From CAYJEO01 sp044432805 (GTDB taxonomy: Bacteria; Bacillota_I; Bacilli_A; RF39; UBA660): a stretch of DNA of 56,011 nt. Below the pieces are notes generated by a model. The model did not search any database. It saw nothing but the letters and a program-made list of their open reading frames with translations, and had not been told where the DNA came from. A program made the translations under genes and the position numbers. Each line of letters begins with the position of its first letter. Position 1 is the first letter of the stretch. Positions 8,417 to 16,278 of this stretch are shown here, one piece after another. The DNA lies in contig JAWXUI010000004.1 of the NCBI GenBank assembly GCA_044432805.1, positions 1 to 56,011 on the forward strand, written 5' to 3'.

Positions 8417-9025
8417 ATGAATTTAATAAAAGATACAACTGAAAACGAAATGATTTTGGAATTTTTAAAAGGAGAACTTAATTCTGTTAGATTTAATAGT
8501 AATCTGCTGAATGTATTAAAACAAAATAATATTTCTAGAAATATCATTGAAAATGGAGATATAAATAATAGTATACAAAATAATCAAAGATTAGAAGTGA
8601 TGAGCAAATATAGAGGTTATCCTAATAAAGATATATTTAATAATTTTCCTAATAATATAAATTGGAAATTCGTTCAGTTTGAAAAAGATGATATTAATAA
8701 AATAAATTATATTGATTATGATTCTTGGAATGAATTATCAAATAATACGTCTTTAGCTACAGAGGCAGCTAAAACTATAAATAAAGGAATAGAAATTTAT
8801 CAAGTATCAAATAAATCATTTCTTGATGGAATAAAATATTTAGAAAGTAATTTATTTCCTCCTATTATTTTAATTACTTGTAATGATAAAAAGTTTTTAA
8901 TAATCGAAGGTCATTCTAGAATGACGGTATACGGATTAACTCCAGACAAATTTAATAATAGTTATGGATTTATTGGATACTGTTCTATAGAAGAAATGAA
9001 AAAATATGATAGTAGAATGATATGA
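8417..9025 (+). CDS. Unknown protein with ParB-like EGHSRM motif
   Basis: A 202-aa soluble protein starting at ATG 8417 with a strong AAGGAGG site. The N-terminal half is helical and Asn-rich. The C-terminal part, PPIILITCNDKKFLIIEGH followed by SRMTVYGL, resembles the strand-GHxR-helix core of ParB/sulfiredoxin-like domains (EGHHRLAA), but the remaining ParB motifs are not seen. I know similar uncharacterised proteins only as hypotheticals. It ends 17 bases before the glycerophosphodiesterase gene, so the two are likely one operon. Confidence 0.6.
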   Translation: MNLIKDTTENEMILEFLKGELNSVRFNSNLLNVLKQNNISRNIIENGDINNSIQNNQRLEVMSKYRGYPNKDIFNNFPNNINWKFVQFEKDDINKINYIDYDSWNELSNNTSLATEAAKTINKGIEIYQVSNKSFLDGIKYLESNLFPPIILITCNDKKFLIIEGHSRMTVYGLTPDKFNNSYGFIGYCSIEEMKKYDSRMI

Positions 9026-9042
9026 TAAAAGAGGTATAACTG

Positions 9043-9903
9043 ATGAAATATAAATTAATCGCTCATAGACTTGGATTTAAAATGGGAGAATATGAAGAGA
9101 ATTCTAAAAAAGCATTGGAAGATATATTTGATAATTACGATAAATTAAATATTTGTGATGGTTTTGAGTTTGATATTAGATTTACAAAAGATAGTATTCC
9201 AATTTTATTTCATGACAAGAACACTAGAGATTTTTCAGAAGAATTGCGAAATATTAAAAATATGAACTTAATTGAACTGAAAAAATTAAAATTAAACTAT
9301 CGAAATCAAGAAAGAGAAAATGTCGAAAAGATATGTACTCTTGAAGATATTCTTGATTTTTTTCATGTTAATGAACACAAACTAAATAATAAAATAATAA
9401 AAATAGAAACAAAAAATAAATACTTATCAAAAAAAGAAGTTTCTATATTATGTAAAATATTAAATAAACATAAAAATATTCAAAAAAATATTATAAATCT
9501 ATCTTTTTACCCAAATAACTTAGTCAAGATTAACAAATTTCAGGGAAAAAACAATTTATATATTAATAAAACAGATTTATTATGTGATTATAAGTTCGTA
9601 TATTATACAACTAAATTTATCAAATGCATAGATACTGTGTCATTAAGATTTACTGATAATAATAAATTAGGAATTAAATATTACATATCTTCTAAGTTTA
9701 AAAACAAAAAAGTTTCCTTCAAAAAAATTATTCGTATAAAATTAAATAAAAAATTAATTTTAAACGTCAATAAAAAATATGATGAAGTAAATATTTATAC
9801 AATTAATAGTAAAGAAGATTGTATAAAATTATTAAAATTATGCAGTAATTTGAATTTATATGTTACAACTGATAATCCTCTTGAACTAAGAAACGATATA
9901 TAA
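9043..9903 (+). CDS. Glycerophosphodiester phosphodiesterase
   Basis: A 286-aa GDPD-family enzyme, splitting glycerophosphodiesters into glycerol 3-phosphate and an alcohol. The N-terminal catalytic motifs are present: IAHRLG, the metal-binding acidic pair in GFEFDIR, and FHDKNT with its catalytic His, plus a later KIETK. No signal peptide is visible, so it acts in the cytoplasm. The C-terminal end TTDNPLELR fits the last strand of the TIM barrel (usually VTDNP). Its substrates could be lipid head groups or teichoic acid breakdown products; the sequence does not say which. Confidence 0.85.
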   Translation: MKYKLIAHRLGFKMGEYEENSKKALEDIFDNYDKLNICDGFEFDIRFTKDSIPILFHDKNTRDFSEELRNIKNMNLIELKKLKLNYRNQERENVEKICTLEDILDFFHVNEHKLNNKIIKIETKNKYLSKKEVSILCKILNKHKNIQKNIINLSFYPNNLVKINKFQGKNNLYINKTDLLCDYKFVYYTTKFIKCIDTVSLRFTDNNKLGIKYYISSKFKNKKVSFKKIIRIKLNKKLILNVNKKYDEVNIYTINSKEDCIKLLKLCSNLNLYVTTDNPLELRNDI

Positions 9904-9915
9904 AATTTTATAAGT

Positions 9916-9942
9916 AATACAGTCATTGACTGTATTCTTTTT
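9916..9942 (+). terminator. Terminator after the GDPD gene
   Basis: AATACAGTC (9916-9924) pairs with GACTGTATT (9928-9936), loop ATT, then C and six T. The TTGACT inside it (9927-9932) with TATTAT (9949-9954) could also act as the promoter of the next gene. Confidence 0.7.
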
Positions 9943-9980
9943 TCATGTTATTATAACCTAACTAAAAAAGGGAGAATTTT

Positions 9981-10715
9981 ATGAAAGTACAAGTTGATGT
10001 TTTATTAATGGAAACAACAAGAAGATGTAATATGCAATGCGCTCATTGTATGAGAGGACCAAAAGAAAACGTAGATATGTCATTTGATATAATAGATGAA
10101 TTATTAGAGAATATAGATTATATTTATATCGCTAACTTTGTAGGTGCTGAGCCAAGTTTATACATTGATTTAATCGAATATTTCTTTAAAAGAGTTAAAG
10201 AAAAAAATATTGGACTAGGTGGGTTTTGGATATCTACTAATGGAAAAGAAAATCAAGAAATATTAATTAATGTTTTAAATCGTGCTTATCCGGATATGTT
10301 AATACCAAGTATTTGTGGATTATCAGTTAGCTCGACACCATTTCATGAAAAAGTAAACAGAGATATATTTAAAGATGTAGTTTTTTTAGATAATTCAAGA
10401 GATAAATCAAATGATTCTACAGATTGGATTGCAGACATTGGATTTGCAAAAGAAAATAATGTTGGCAACAGGGTACCTAATAAAACAGAATATTATTATA
10501 CAAAGATTGATAATATTCCAGATGGTGAACCAATCGTACACACTAATTTTTATGTAAGTGCCAAAGGTGGAATTATGCCTATATCAGAATGTACATTTAA
10601 AGATATCGACGAATCAACAGATCCAATAGAAGAATTTTTTAGCGGACTAAAAGAATATGTAAAATTGGAACAAGAAACTAAAAACGGATATATTTTAAAA
10701 AATCAAAAAATTTAA
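9981..10715 (+). CDS. Radical SAM protein of unknown substrate
   Basis: A 244-aa protein with the radical SAM cluster motif CNMQCAHC (three Cys spaced 3 and 2) near the N-terminus (residues 16-23), binding a 4Fe-4S cluster and S-adenosylmethionine. NFVGAEPSLY fits the GGE-type SAM-binding element. It is short and shows no obvious SPASM Cys-rich tail: only isolated Cys in PSICGL and SECTF. It has a GGGAG site. The kinase-like gene starts 34 bases after its stop, suggesting one transcript. I see no small precursor-peptide gene beside it, so a peptide-maturase role has no support. Confidence 0.75.
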   Translation: MKVQVDVLLMETTRRCNMQCAHCMRGPKENVDMSFDIIDELLENIDYIYIANFVGAEPSLYIDLIEYFFKRVKEKNIGLGGFWISTNGKENQEILINVLNRAYPDMLIPSICGLSVSSTPFHEKVNRDIFKDVVFLDNSRDKSNDSTDWIADIGFAKENNVGNRVPNKTEYYYTKIDNIPDGEPIVHTNFYVSAKGGIMPISECTFKDIDESTDPIEEFFSGLKEYVKLEQETKNGYILKNQKI

Positions 10716-10749
10716 AAATATTAATAAAATTTATGAAAGAGGTGGAAGT

Positions 10750-11634
10750 ATGGATGTTATTCATTTAGACAAACAATATATAATATCGGGATGTGAACTA
10801 AAAAAAGCACAGATGGATTCTTTTGTTTTTAAAAGCAAAGATGGATTTATAATAAAAACATTTAATAAAAAACTAATAGAAAAATCAAGCAAATCCGGAA
10901 TTGATTTAGAATCTAAAATTTTATACACTCCAGATATGATTTGTTCATCCCAAATAAATAAACCAACATCAATTTTATACGATTGCAATTCTGAATTTTA
11001 CGGGTATATGTGCAAAGTTGTAGACGGAGAATATGACACAACAGGACAATATCTAGAAACACTAAGACAATCTCTTGATATTTATAAAATGAATGAATTA
11101 TATAAAAAAATAGGAGAAATTGTAAAAAAAGAAGAACAAGTTGTTTTTCCTGACTTATGTAATGTAGATAATATAGTAATTGGTGAAGGATTAAATATAA
11201 GTTTAATAGATTATGATGGAATGCAAATTGGAAAATATCGTTCATCCTCAATATCTAGTAATATTTCATGTCCTTTAATTAATACTGATGCAAAATATAT
11301 AAGAGATAATTTATATACTAAAAATTTAGATAAAAAAAGTTTAATATTTTTATACTTTCAAATTGTTTTTAATATTAATTTAAATATATTTGAAGGCTGT
11401 GATGAAAAAAAATTAGAAGAAATGATTTTTTATATATTTAAAATACTAAACGTAGAAGATCAATCTATTATGAATAAAGTTTGGAAACTTTTTAAAAAAG
11501 GAATTGATAACGATTATTTATCAGATGAAGAAATAGATAAAATAGCCTCTTATTTTTCTTTAGAAGAATTTCCAATTAAAAGCCCAGGCAGTGAAACACT
11601 ATATACATTAAGAAAAAAATATAAAAATAATTGA
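10750..11634 (+). CDS. Kinase-like protein paired with the radical SAM gene
   Basis: A 294-aa protein with traces of a protein-kinase-like fold: a Lys in GFIIKTFNK (N lobe), a catalytic-loop-like segment FPDLCNVDNIVI (resembling HPDLxxxNI, with Phe in place of His) and a metal-loop-like LIDYDG. This pattern is close to atypical kinase families that phosphorylate small molecules or have become pseudokinases. It starts 34 bases after the radical SAM gene with GAGGTGG as ribosome binding site. Its stop overlaps the -35 box of the thrS promoter. The substrate is unknown, and assignment to the kinase fold is tentative. Confidence 0.55.
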   Translation: MDVIHLDKQYIISGCELKKAQMDSFVFKSKDGFIIKTFNKKLIEKSSKSGIDLESKILYTPDMICSSQINKPTSILYDCNSEFYGYMCKVVDGEYDTTGQYLETLRQSLDIYKMNELYKKIGEIVKKEEQVVFPDLCNVDNIVIGEGLNISLIDYDGMQIGKYRSSSISSNISCPLINTDAKYIRDNLYTKNLDKKSLIFLYFQIVFNINLNIFEGCDEKKLEEMIFYIFKILNVEDQSIMNKVWKLFKKGIDNDYLSDEEIDKIASYFSLEEFPIKSPGSETLYTLRKKYKNN

Positions 11635-11659
11635 CAAATAAACAAATAAAAACTATAAT
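11631..11659 (+). promoter_or_regulatory. Strong promoter of the thrS T-box transcript
   Basis: A consensus housekeeping promoter: TTGACA (11631-11636), 17 bases, TATAAT (11654-11659). The -35 box contains the stop codon of the upstream gene. Confidence 0.9.
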
Positions 11660-11665
11660 TATATT

Positions 11666-11852
11666 TATAAATGCAGTGATTAAGACACGATTATTAAAAA
11701 AACAGAAAGTTTGTAAATGATGAAAGCAAACACTTAATAATTACTACTTATGAGCAGACCTTGAAAAAGGACTCCGGTAAAAGCCGTTATTTTAATTAAG
11801 TTAAACAAAGGATGGTACCGTGCGTCTGCACTCCTTAACCATTCTTTTTTTT
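11666..11852 (+). promoter_or_regulatory. T-box riboswitch controlling thrS
   Basis: The leader between promoter and thrS has the T-box organisation: a long 5' stem I, and the conserved antiterminator sequence AAGGATGGTACCGTG at 11808-11822, which pairs with the uncharged tRNA CCA end through its bulge. An alternative terminator follows. A Thr codon ACT followed by a purine at 11743-11745, on the 3' side of stem I, is my best candidate for the specifier, but this was judged by eye. Uncharged tRNA-Thr would favour the antiterminator and so expression of ThrRS. Confidence 0.88.
11810..11852 (+). terminator. T-box attenuator terminator
   Basis: GGATGGT (11810-11816) pairs with ACCATTC (11838-11844), followed by eight T. 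The 5' arm is part of the T-box sequence, so terminator and antiterminator exclude each other. Confidence 0.75.
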
Positions 11853-11869
11853 GTTAGGAGGAAAAAATT

Positions 11870-13597
11870 ATGAAAAATATAAAAGAAGAACAAAACTTAA
11901 ACATTTTAAACCACAGCTGTGCACATCTTTTAGCGCAAGCAGTAAAACATTTGTATCCAAACGCATTATTTTGGGTTGGACCAGTAATTGAAGAAGGATT
12001 TTATTATGATATCGACTTAGGTGATGAAGTAATCAAAGAAGAAGATTTAGTTAAAATCGAAAAAGAAATGAAAAAAATATCAAAAGATGGAAAAAGAATA
12101 TTTAAAGAAGAATTAAGTAAAGAACAAGCCTTAGAAAAATTTAGTCATGACCCATATAAAATTGACTTAATTAATAATTTAGAAGGTCAAATAACTTGTT
12201 ACACACAAGGAGATTTTACAGACCTTTGTCGTGGACCACACGTTGAAACAGTGAAAGTAATTAAACATTTTAAACTATTAAAAATTAGTGGAGCATACTT
12301 TAAAGGTGATGCTAAAAATAAAATGTTACAAAGAATATATGGTGTATGTTTTGAAAATAGTGAAGATTTAGAGCAACACTTATATCTATTAGAAGAAGCA
12401 AAAAAAAGAGACCATAAAAAATTAGGAAAAGAATTAGACTTATTTATGATGTCTGAATATGGTCCAGGATTTCCATTTTTCTTAAACAACGGAATGATAT
12501 TAAGAAATGAATTAGAAAATTTTTGGTATGAAGAACATAGAAAAGAAGAGTATGAATTTATTAAAACTCCAATTATGTTAAACAAAGAACTTTGGGAATT
12601 GTCAGGACACTGGTTTAACTATAAAGAAAATATGTACACATCAGTTATTGACGAAAAAGAATTTGCCATAAAACCAATGAATTGCCCAGGTGGAATGTTA
12701 GCGTTTAAAAATTCTTTGCACTCATATAAAGAATTACCACTTAGAGTAGGTGAATTAGGTCTTGTTCATAGACATGAAGCAAGTGGGGCATTAAATGGAT
12801 TATTTAGAGTAAGAACATTTACTCAAGATGATGCACATATATTTATGACAGAAAACCAAATAGAAGAAGAAGTAATAAGATTAATTAACTTTATTGATAG
12901 AATATATAAAATATTTAATTTAACTTATAAAATCAAACTATCTACTAGACCAGAAAATAAATATATTGGTGATATAAAAGTTTGGGATATAGCCGAAACA
13001 GCATTAGAAAATGCTTGTAAAAAAGCAGGACATGAATGCACTATAAATGCCGGAGATGGAGCTTTTTATGGACCTAAATTAGACTTTGACATAAGAGATT
13101 CACTGGGAAGAACTTGGCAATGTGGAACAATTCAATTAGATATGAACTTACCAGAACGCTTTGATTTAACTTATATTGATAGTGATGGTAGTAAAAAAAG
13201 ACCAATTATGTTACACAGAGTAATATATGGTTCAATCGAAAGATTTATTGGTATTTTAATAGAACATTATGCCGGAGCTTTTCCAACTTGGTTAGCACCT
13301 GTACAAGTTTATAATATTCCAGTAAACAACAGTTATCATCTTGAATACGCTAATTACATAAATGATTTATTAAAAGAAAATAACATTCGTGTTAAATTAG
13401 ACGATAGAGAAGAAAAATTATCTTATAGAATGCGTGAAGCACAAACTAAAAAAGTTCCATTTACACTTATATTAGGTGATAGTGAACGTGATAATAAAAC
13501 AATTAGTTTTAGAAAATTTGGACAAAAAGAAACAACAACTCTCCCAATTTTAGAATTTGTTGAATTATTAAAAGATGTAATATCTAAAAAAATATAA
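11870..13597 (+). CDS. thrS: Threonyl-tRNA synthetase lacking the TGS domain
   Basis: Class II synthetase charging tRNA-Thr, 575 aa against about 640 in B. subtilis. It begins directly in the editing domain (HSCAHLLAQA, HxxxH, with CRGPH as the second part), so the N-terminal TGS domain of roughly 60 residues is absent. The catalytic core is intact: zinc ligands in MNCPGG, DDAHIF and MLHRVIYGS, motif 2 around VHRHEASGALNGLFRVR, and a C-terminal anticodon-binding domain (PVQVYNIPV to the end). The start ATG 11870 has AGGAGG, and the T-box terminator immediately upstream rules out a missed longer start. TGS-less ThrRS are known in some reduced-genome Mollicutes. Confidence 0.96.
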   Translation: MKNIKEEQNLNILNHSCAHLLAQAVKHLYPNALFWVGPVIEEGFYYDIDLGDEVIKEEDLVKIEKEMKKISKDGKRIFKEELSKEQALEKFSHDPYKIDLINNLEGQITCYTQGDFTDLCRGPHVETVKVIKHFKLLKISGAYFKGDAKNKMLQRIYGVCFENSEDLEQHLYLLEEAKKRDHKKLGKELDLFMMSEYGPGFPFFLNNGMILRNELENFWYEEHRKEEYEFIKTPIMLNKELWELSGHWFNYKENMYTSVIDEKEFAIKPMNCPGGMLAFKNSLHSYKELPLRVGELGLVHRHEASGALNGLFRVRTFTQDDAHIFMTENQIEEEVIRLINFIDRIYKIFNLTYKIKLSTRPENKYIGDIKVWDIAETALENACKKAGHECTINAGDGAFYGPKLDFDIRDSLGRTWQCGTIQLDMNLPERFDLTYIDSDGSKKRPIMLHRVIYGSIERFIGILIEHYAGAFPTWLAPVQVYNIPVNNSYHLEYANYINDLLKENNIRVKLDDREEKLSYRMREAQTKKVPFTLILGDSERDNKTISFRKFGQKETTTLPILEFVELLKDVISKKI

Positions 13598-13604
13598 ATT
13601 TAAG

Positions 13605-13629
13605 TCTACATGAAAATGTAGATTTTTTT
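13605..13629 (+). terminator. Terminator after thrS
   Basis: TCTACAT (13605-13611), GAAA tetraloop, ATGTAGA (13616-13622), then seven T. A clear intrinsic terminator. Confidence 0.85.
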
Positions 13630-13681
13630 GTTATAATTTAAAAAACAATTAATATACTTTAATAAGTCTAGGAGGATAAAA

Positions 13682-14170
13682 ATGGTAAATAAAAAAAGTT
13701 TGTGGTTTTTAACTTTGTTTAGTTTGATTTTAGTATTAAGTGTATATTATATAACAATGCCAAATGAATTGTTATTAACTAATAACTCAATAGATTCAGA
13801 AATAGGAGAAGTTGTTTTTAGTGAAACGACTATTTTAACAGCCCTAAGAGTTGAATCGGATGCGCAAGTAGAATTAGAAATAGAAGAATTAACTAGTATA
13901 TTAACATCAAATGAAACGGATGTTGATGAAAAAAACAGTGCATATGAGCAAATAAAAGATTTAAATTTAACTAAAAGTGAAGAAGAATCTTTAGAAAAAT
14001 CAATAAAAGAAGAATTTGAATTAGATTCATATGTAAAAATAGATTATGATCAAGTAAGAGTAGTAGTGACAAAATCAGATTTATCAGAAGAAGAAGCAAA
14101 TTTAATTATGCGTCATATTCAAGAACAATATGATACGAAAATGTATATATCAGTAACGTATAGTAGTTAA
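13682..14170 (+). CDS. spoIIIAH: Stage III sporulation protein AH-like
   Basis: A 162-aa protein with an N-terminal membrane anchor. Its start MVNKKSLWFLTLFSLILVLS followed by VYYITMP is very close to the SpoIIIAH start (KKQTVWLLTMLSLVVVLSVYYI). The rest is an acidic helical linker and a small alpha/beta (ring-building) domain ending in MYISVTYSS. In spore formers SpoIIIAH in the mother-cell membrane binds SpoIIQ of the forespore and forms a channel. The other spoIIIA genes are not here: the gene stands alone beside gerE and gerM homologues. The ribosome binding site is AGGAGG. TATACT at 13653-13658 could be a -10. Confidence 0.8.
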   Translation: MVNKKSLWFLTLFSLILVLSVYYITMPNELLLTNNSIDSEIGEVVFSETTILTALRVESDAQVELEIEELTSILTSNETDVDEKNSAYEQIKDLNLTKSEEESLEKSIKEEFELDSYVKIDYDQVRVVVTKSDLSEEEANLIMRHIQEQYDTKMYISVTYSS

Positions 14171-14179
14171 AATATTATC

Positions 14180-14206
14180 ACGCTTTTTTGTTTTGCACAT
14201 AAAATA
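14180..14206 (+). promoter_or_regulatory. SigK-like promoter before gerE
   Basis: AC (14180-14181), 16 bases, then CATAAAATA (14198-14206) fits the mother-cell sigma-K consensus (AC, about 16, CATAnnnTA). In B. subtilis gerE is transcribed by sigma K. The site sits 37 bases before the ATG. Because such AT-rich words are common here, the match is suggestive only. Confidence 0.4.
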
Positions 14207-14242
14207 CTATGAAGAGATACCATCTTAGGAAGAGTGAGCAAA

Positions 14243-14449
14243 ATGAATAAAGGTATATTAACAAAAAGAGAAAAAGAAGTTTTTGAACTACTTATCAAAA
14301 ACAATGCAACAAAAGAAATAGCAAATAATTTAAACATAAGTGAAAAAACAGTTCGTAATCATATTTCTAATGTCATGCAAAAACTTGGCGTTAAAGGAAG
14401 AGCATGCGCTGTTGTTGAATTAATTAAATTAAATGAATTATCAATTTAA
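14243..14449 (+). CDS. gerE: GerE spore transcription regulator
   Basis: A 68-aa stand-alone LuxR-type helix-turn-helix protein. LTKREKEVFELLIKNNATKE, then ISEKTVRNHISNVMQKLGVK and AVVELIKLNEL are nearly identical in order to B. subtilis GerE (74 aa), which activates and represses late mother-cell coat genes. There is no receiver or ligand domain. I place the start at ATG 14243 because AGGAAG (14227-14232) is correctly spaced for it; an in-frame GTG at 14234 would be too close. A strong terminator follows. Confidence 0.88.
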   Translation: MNKGILTKREKEVFELLIKNNATKEIANNLNISEKTVRNHISNVMQKLGVKGRACAVVELIKLNELSI

Positions 14450-14450
14450 A

Positions 14451-14472
14451 TCACATAATATGTGATTTTTTT
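14451..14472 (+). terminator. Terminator after gerE
   Basis: TCACAT (14451-14456), loop AAT, ATGTGA (14460-14465), seven T. Confidence 0.8.
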
Positions 14473-14495
14473 CATATTATTTATAGAGGTGAACT

Positions 14496-15434
14496 ATGTT
14501 AAAAAGAATATCAATAAAAAAATTTACTATTTCTTTTTCCATTTTATTTGCATTATTATTAATTTATTTAATTCCAAAAGAAGAAGCCTTAGAAACGACT
14601 CAAGTTTTAGAATATACCGATCTAGGATATGTAAGTAATACAATATATTTATCAAATGCTGAAAGTTATTTAGGAAAAACATCTGTCTTGCTAAGTGATT
14701 CTAATATAGATACTACTATAAAAGAATTAATCGAATCATTAATTATAAATGGTAAAAATGAATCTAAAATACCAAACGGATTTACTCCAGTAATTGCATC
14801 TGATACAACTGTTTTATCATTAGATATAGAAGATGATTTAGTTAAAATAAATTTTTCAAAAGAATTTTTAGAAGGTGATGTTGAAAAATCTATAGAATCA
14901 CTTATATATACTTTAACCGAACTAGAAGAAATAAATAATTTAATGATTTATATAGAAGGTGAGATTTTAACTAATATTGGAGATATTACCTTGCCACCAA
15001 TTTTAAATAGGGATTACGGAATAAATAAAGAATATGAAATAACCAGTTTAAATAACATAGAAAAAGTAACGGTTTATTATATAGATAAAGTAAATGATGA
15101 AACATATTATATTCCTGTAACCAAATATATGAATACCCAAACAGAAAAAATAGATATTATAATTGATCAATTAACTAGTTATAATATTAACTCTAGTAAT
15201 TTAATGAGTTATCTATCTAGCAATGCTAAAGTTGAATCAGTAGATAACAGTGATGATACATTAATCCTAAATTTTAATGAATATTTGTTTAGTGATATAG
15301 ATGAACAAAGTATATTAGAAGAAGTATTATATACCATTTCTTATTCTATTTTTGATAGTTTAGACGTAAATGAGTTAGTATTTCAAGTAAATGGTGAAGA
15401 AATTTGCAAAACTGTATCAAAAACTATTGATTAA
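14496..15434 (+). CDS. gerM: GerM-like sporulation/germination protein
   Basis: A 312-aa membrane-anchored protein: one helix at about 9-25, then two tandem GerMN domains outside. Domain 1 (about 48-160) ends in VKINFSKEFLEG and domain 2 (about 185-310) in LILNFNEYLFSD. These strand endings, with LTELEEINNLMIYIEG and VNELVFQVNGEE, are typical GerMN halves. In B. subtilis GerM works in engulfment and germination and helps SpoIIIAH/SpoIIQ localise, which fits the SpoIIIAH-like gene nearby. The start has GAGGTG. The last codons overlap the -35 box of the tRNA-Arg promoter. Confidence 0.82.
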   Translation: MLKRISIKKFTISFSILFALLLIYLIPKEEALETTQVLEYTDLGYVSNTIYLSNAESYLGKTSVLLSDSNIDTTIKELIESLIINGKNESKIPNGFTPVIASDTTVLSLDIEDDLVKINFSKEFLEGDVEKSIESLIYTLTELEEINNLMIYIEGEILTNIGDITLPPILNRDYGINKEYEITSLNNIEKVTVYYIDKVNDETYYIPVTKYMNTQTEKIDIIIDQLTSYNINSSNLMSYLSSNAKVESVDNSDDTLILNFNEYLFSDIDEQSILEEVLYTISYSIFDSLDVNELVFQVNGEEICKTVSKTID

Positions 15435-15455
15435 AGTTTGTATTTATTATATAAT
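15427..15455 (+). promoter_or_regulatory. Promoter of tRNA-Arg
   Basis: TTGATT (15427-15432), 17 bases, TATAAT (15450-15455). A hairpin TTTGTCTT/AAGACAAA lies in the 5' leader just before the tRNA (15459-15478). Confidence 0.8.
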
Positions 15456-15480
15456 TTATTTGTCTTAAAAAAAGACAAAT

Positions 15481-15557
<77 letters not shown>

Positions 15558-15567
15558 TTTAAAAATT

Positions 15568-15592
15568 AACTTCCTTTAAGGAAGTTTTTTTA
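15568..15592 (+). terminator. Terminator after tRNA-Arg
   Basis: AACTTCC (15568-15574) pairs with GGAAGTT (15580-15586), followed by a T-run. Confidence 0.8.
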
Positions 15593-15642
15593 TTGACAAA
15601 AAGACAAAAAAATATACGCTATATAAAAAAGGGGATGAATTT

Positions 15643-16200
15643 ATGAAATTATTATTTATAATCGGAAATAGTTCAGTTGGAAAAATGACAGTTGGACAAG
15701 AAATAGCGAAAATAACAGATTTAAAACTTTTTCATAATCATATGGTAATAGAGCCAGTATTAGATGTTTTTGGAGATTTTAATTCTAAAGCAGTATCAAG
15801 GATTAGAAGTATTTACTTTGAAGAATTTAGTAAAACTAATAATTATGGAATGATGTTTACTTTTATGTGGGCATTTGATAGAAAAGAAGATTGGGATTAT
15901 ATAGAAAGCGTAAAAAATATATTTTTAAGCCAAAATAAAGATACACAATTTTATTATGTTGAACTAGTTACATCTCAACAAATTCGTCTAGAACGTAATA
16001 GAACAGAAAATAGATTGAAAAATAAAGCCTCTAAAAATGATCTAGAAGCTTCTAAAAGCCGTTTATTAGAAGGAGATATACAATATAGATTAGAAAGCAA
16101 TGAAGGTGAAATAAAGTTTGATAATTATCTAAAAGTAGATAATAGTAACTTAGAACCATCGGATTTAGCAAAGATAATAAAAGCAAAATTTGATTTATAA
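15643..16200 (+). CDS. P-loop small-molecule kinase-like protein
   Basis: A 185-aa P-loop NTPase. The Walker A variant is GNSSVGKMTVG (about 8-18), followed by KLFHNHMVIEPV, an arrangement I associate with a widespread family annotated as shikimate-kinase-like or AAA-family nucleoside kinase. A lid-like segment RLERNRTENRLKNK supplies the basic residues. The substrate is not known. It stands between its own terminators, with a GGGGATG ribosome binding site at a proper distance. Confidence 0.75.
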   Translation: MKLLFIIGNSSVGKMTVGQEIAKITDLKLFHNHMVIEPVLDVFGDFNSKAVSRIRSIYFEEFSKTNNYGMMFTFMWAFDRKEDWDYIESVKNIFLSQNKDTQFYYVELVTSQQIRLERNRTENRLKNKASKNDLEASKSRLLEGDIQYRLESNEGEIKFDNYLKVDNSNLEPSDLAKIIKAKFDL

Positions 16201-16222
16201 ACTTCGTTGTAGAAGTTTTTTT
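16199..16222 (+). terminator. Terminator after the P-loop kinase gene
   Basis: AAACTTC (16199-16205), loop GTTGTA, GAAGTTT (16212-16218), T-run; the stem starts within the stop codon. Confidence 0.8.
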
Positions 16223-16278
16223 ATTTTGTTATTATAGATTTTTCAGATGAATTTTGTTATAATATTTTTGGTGATAAT

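Noticed and set aside
9981..11634. A RiPP peptide-modification cluster around the first radical SAM gene
   Set aside because: No small precursor gene with ribosome binding site, leader peptidase or transporter is found between 9903 and 11640, and the protein lacks a SPASM-type tail.
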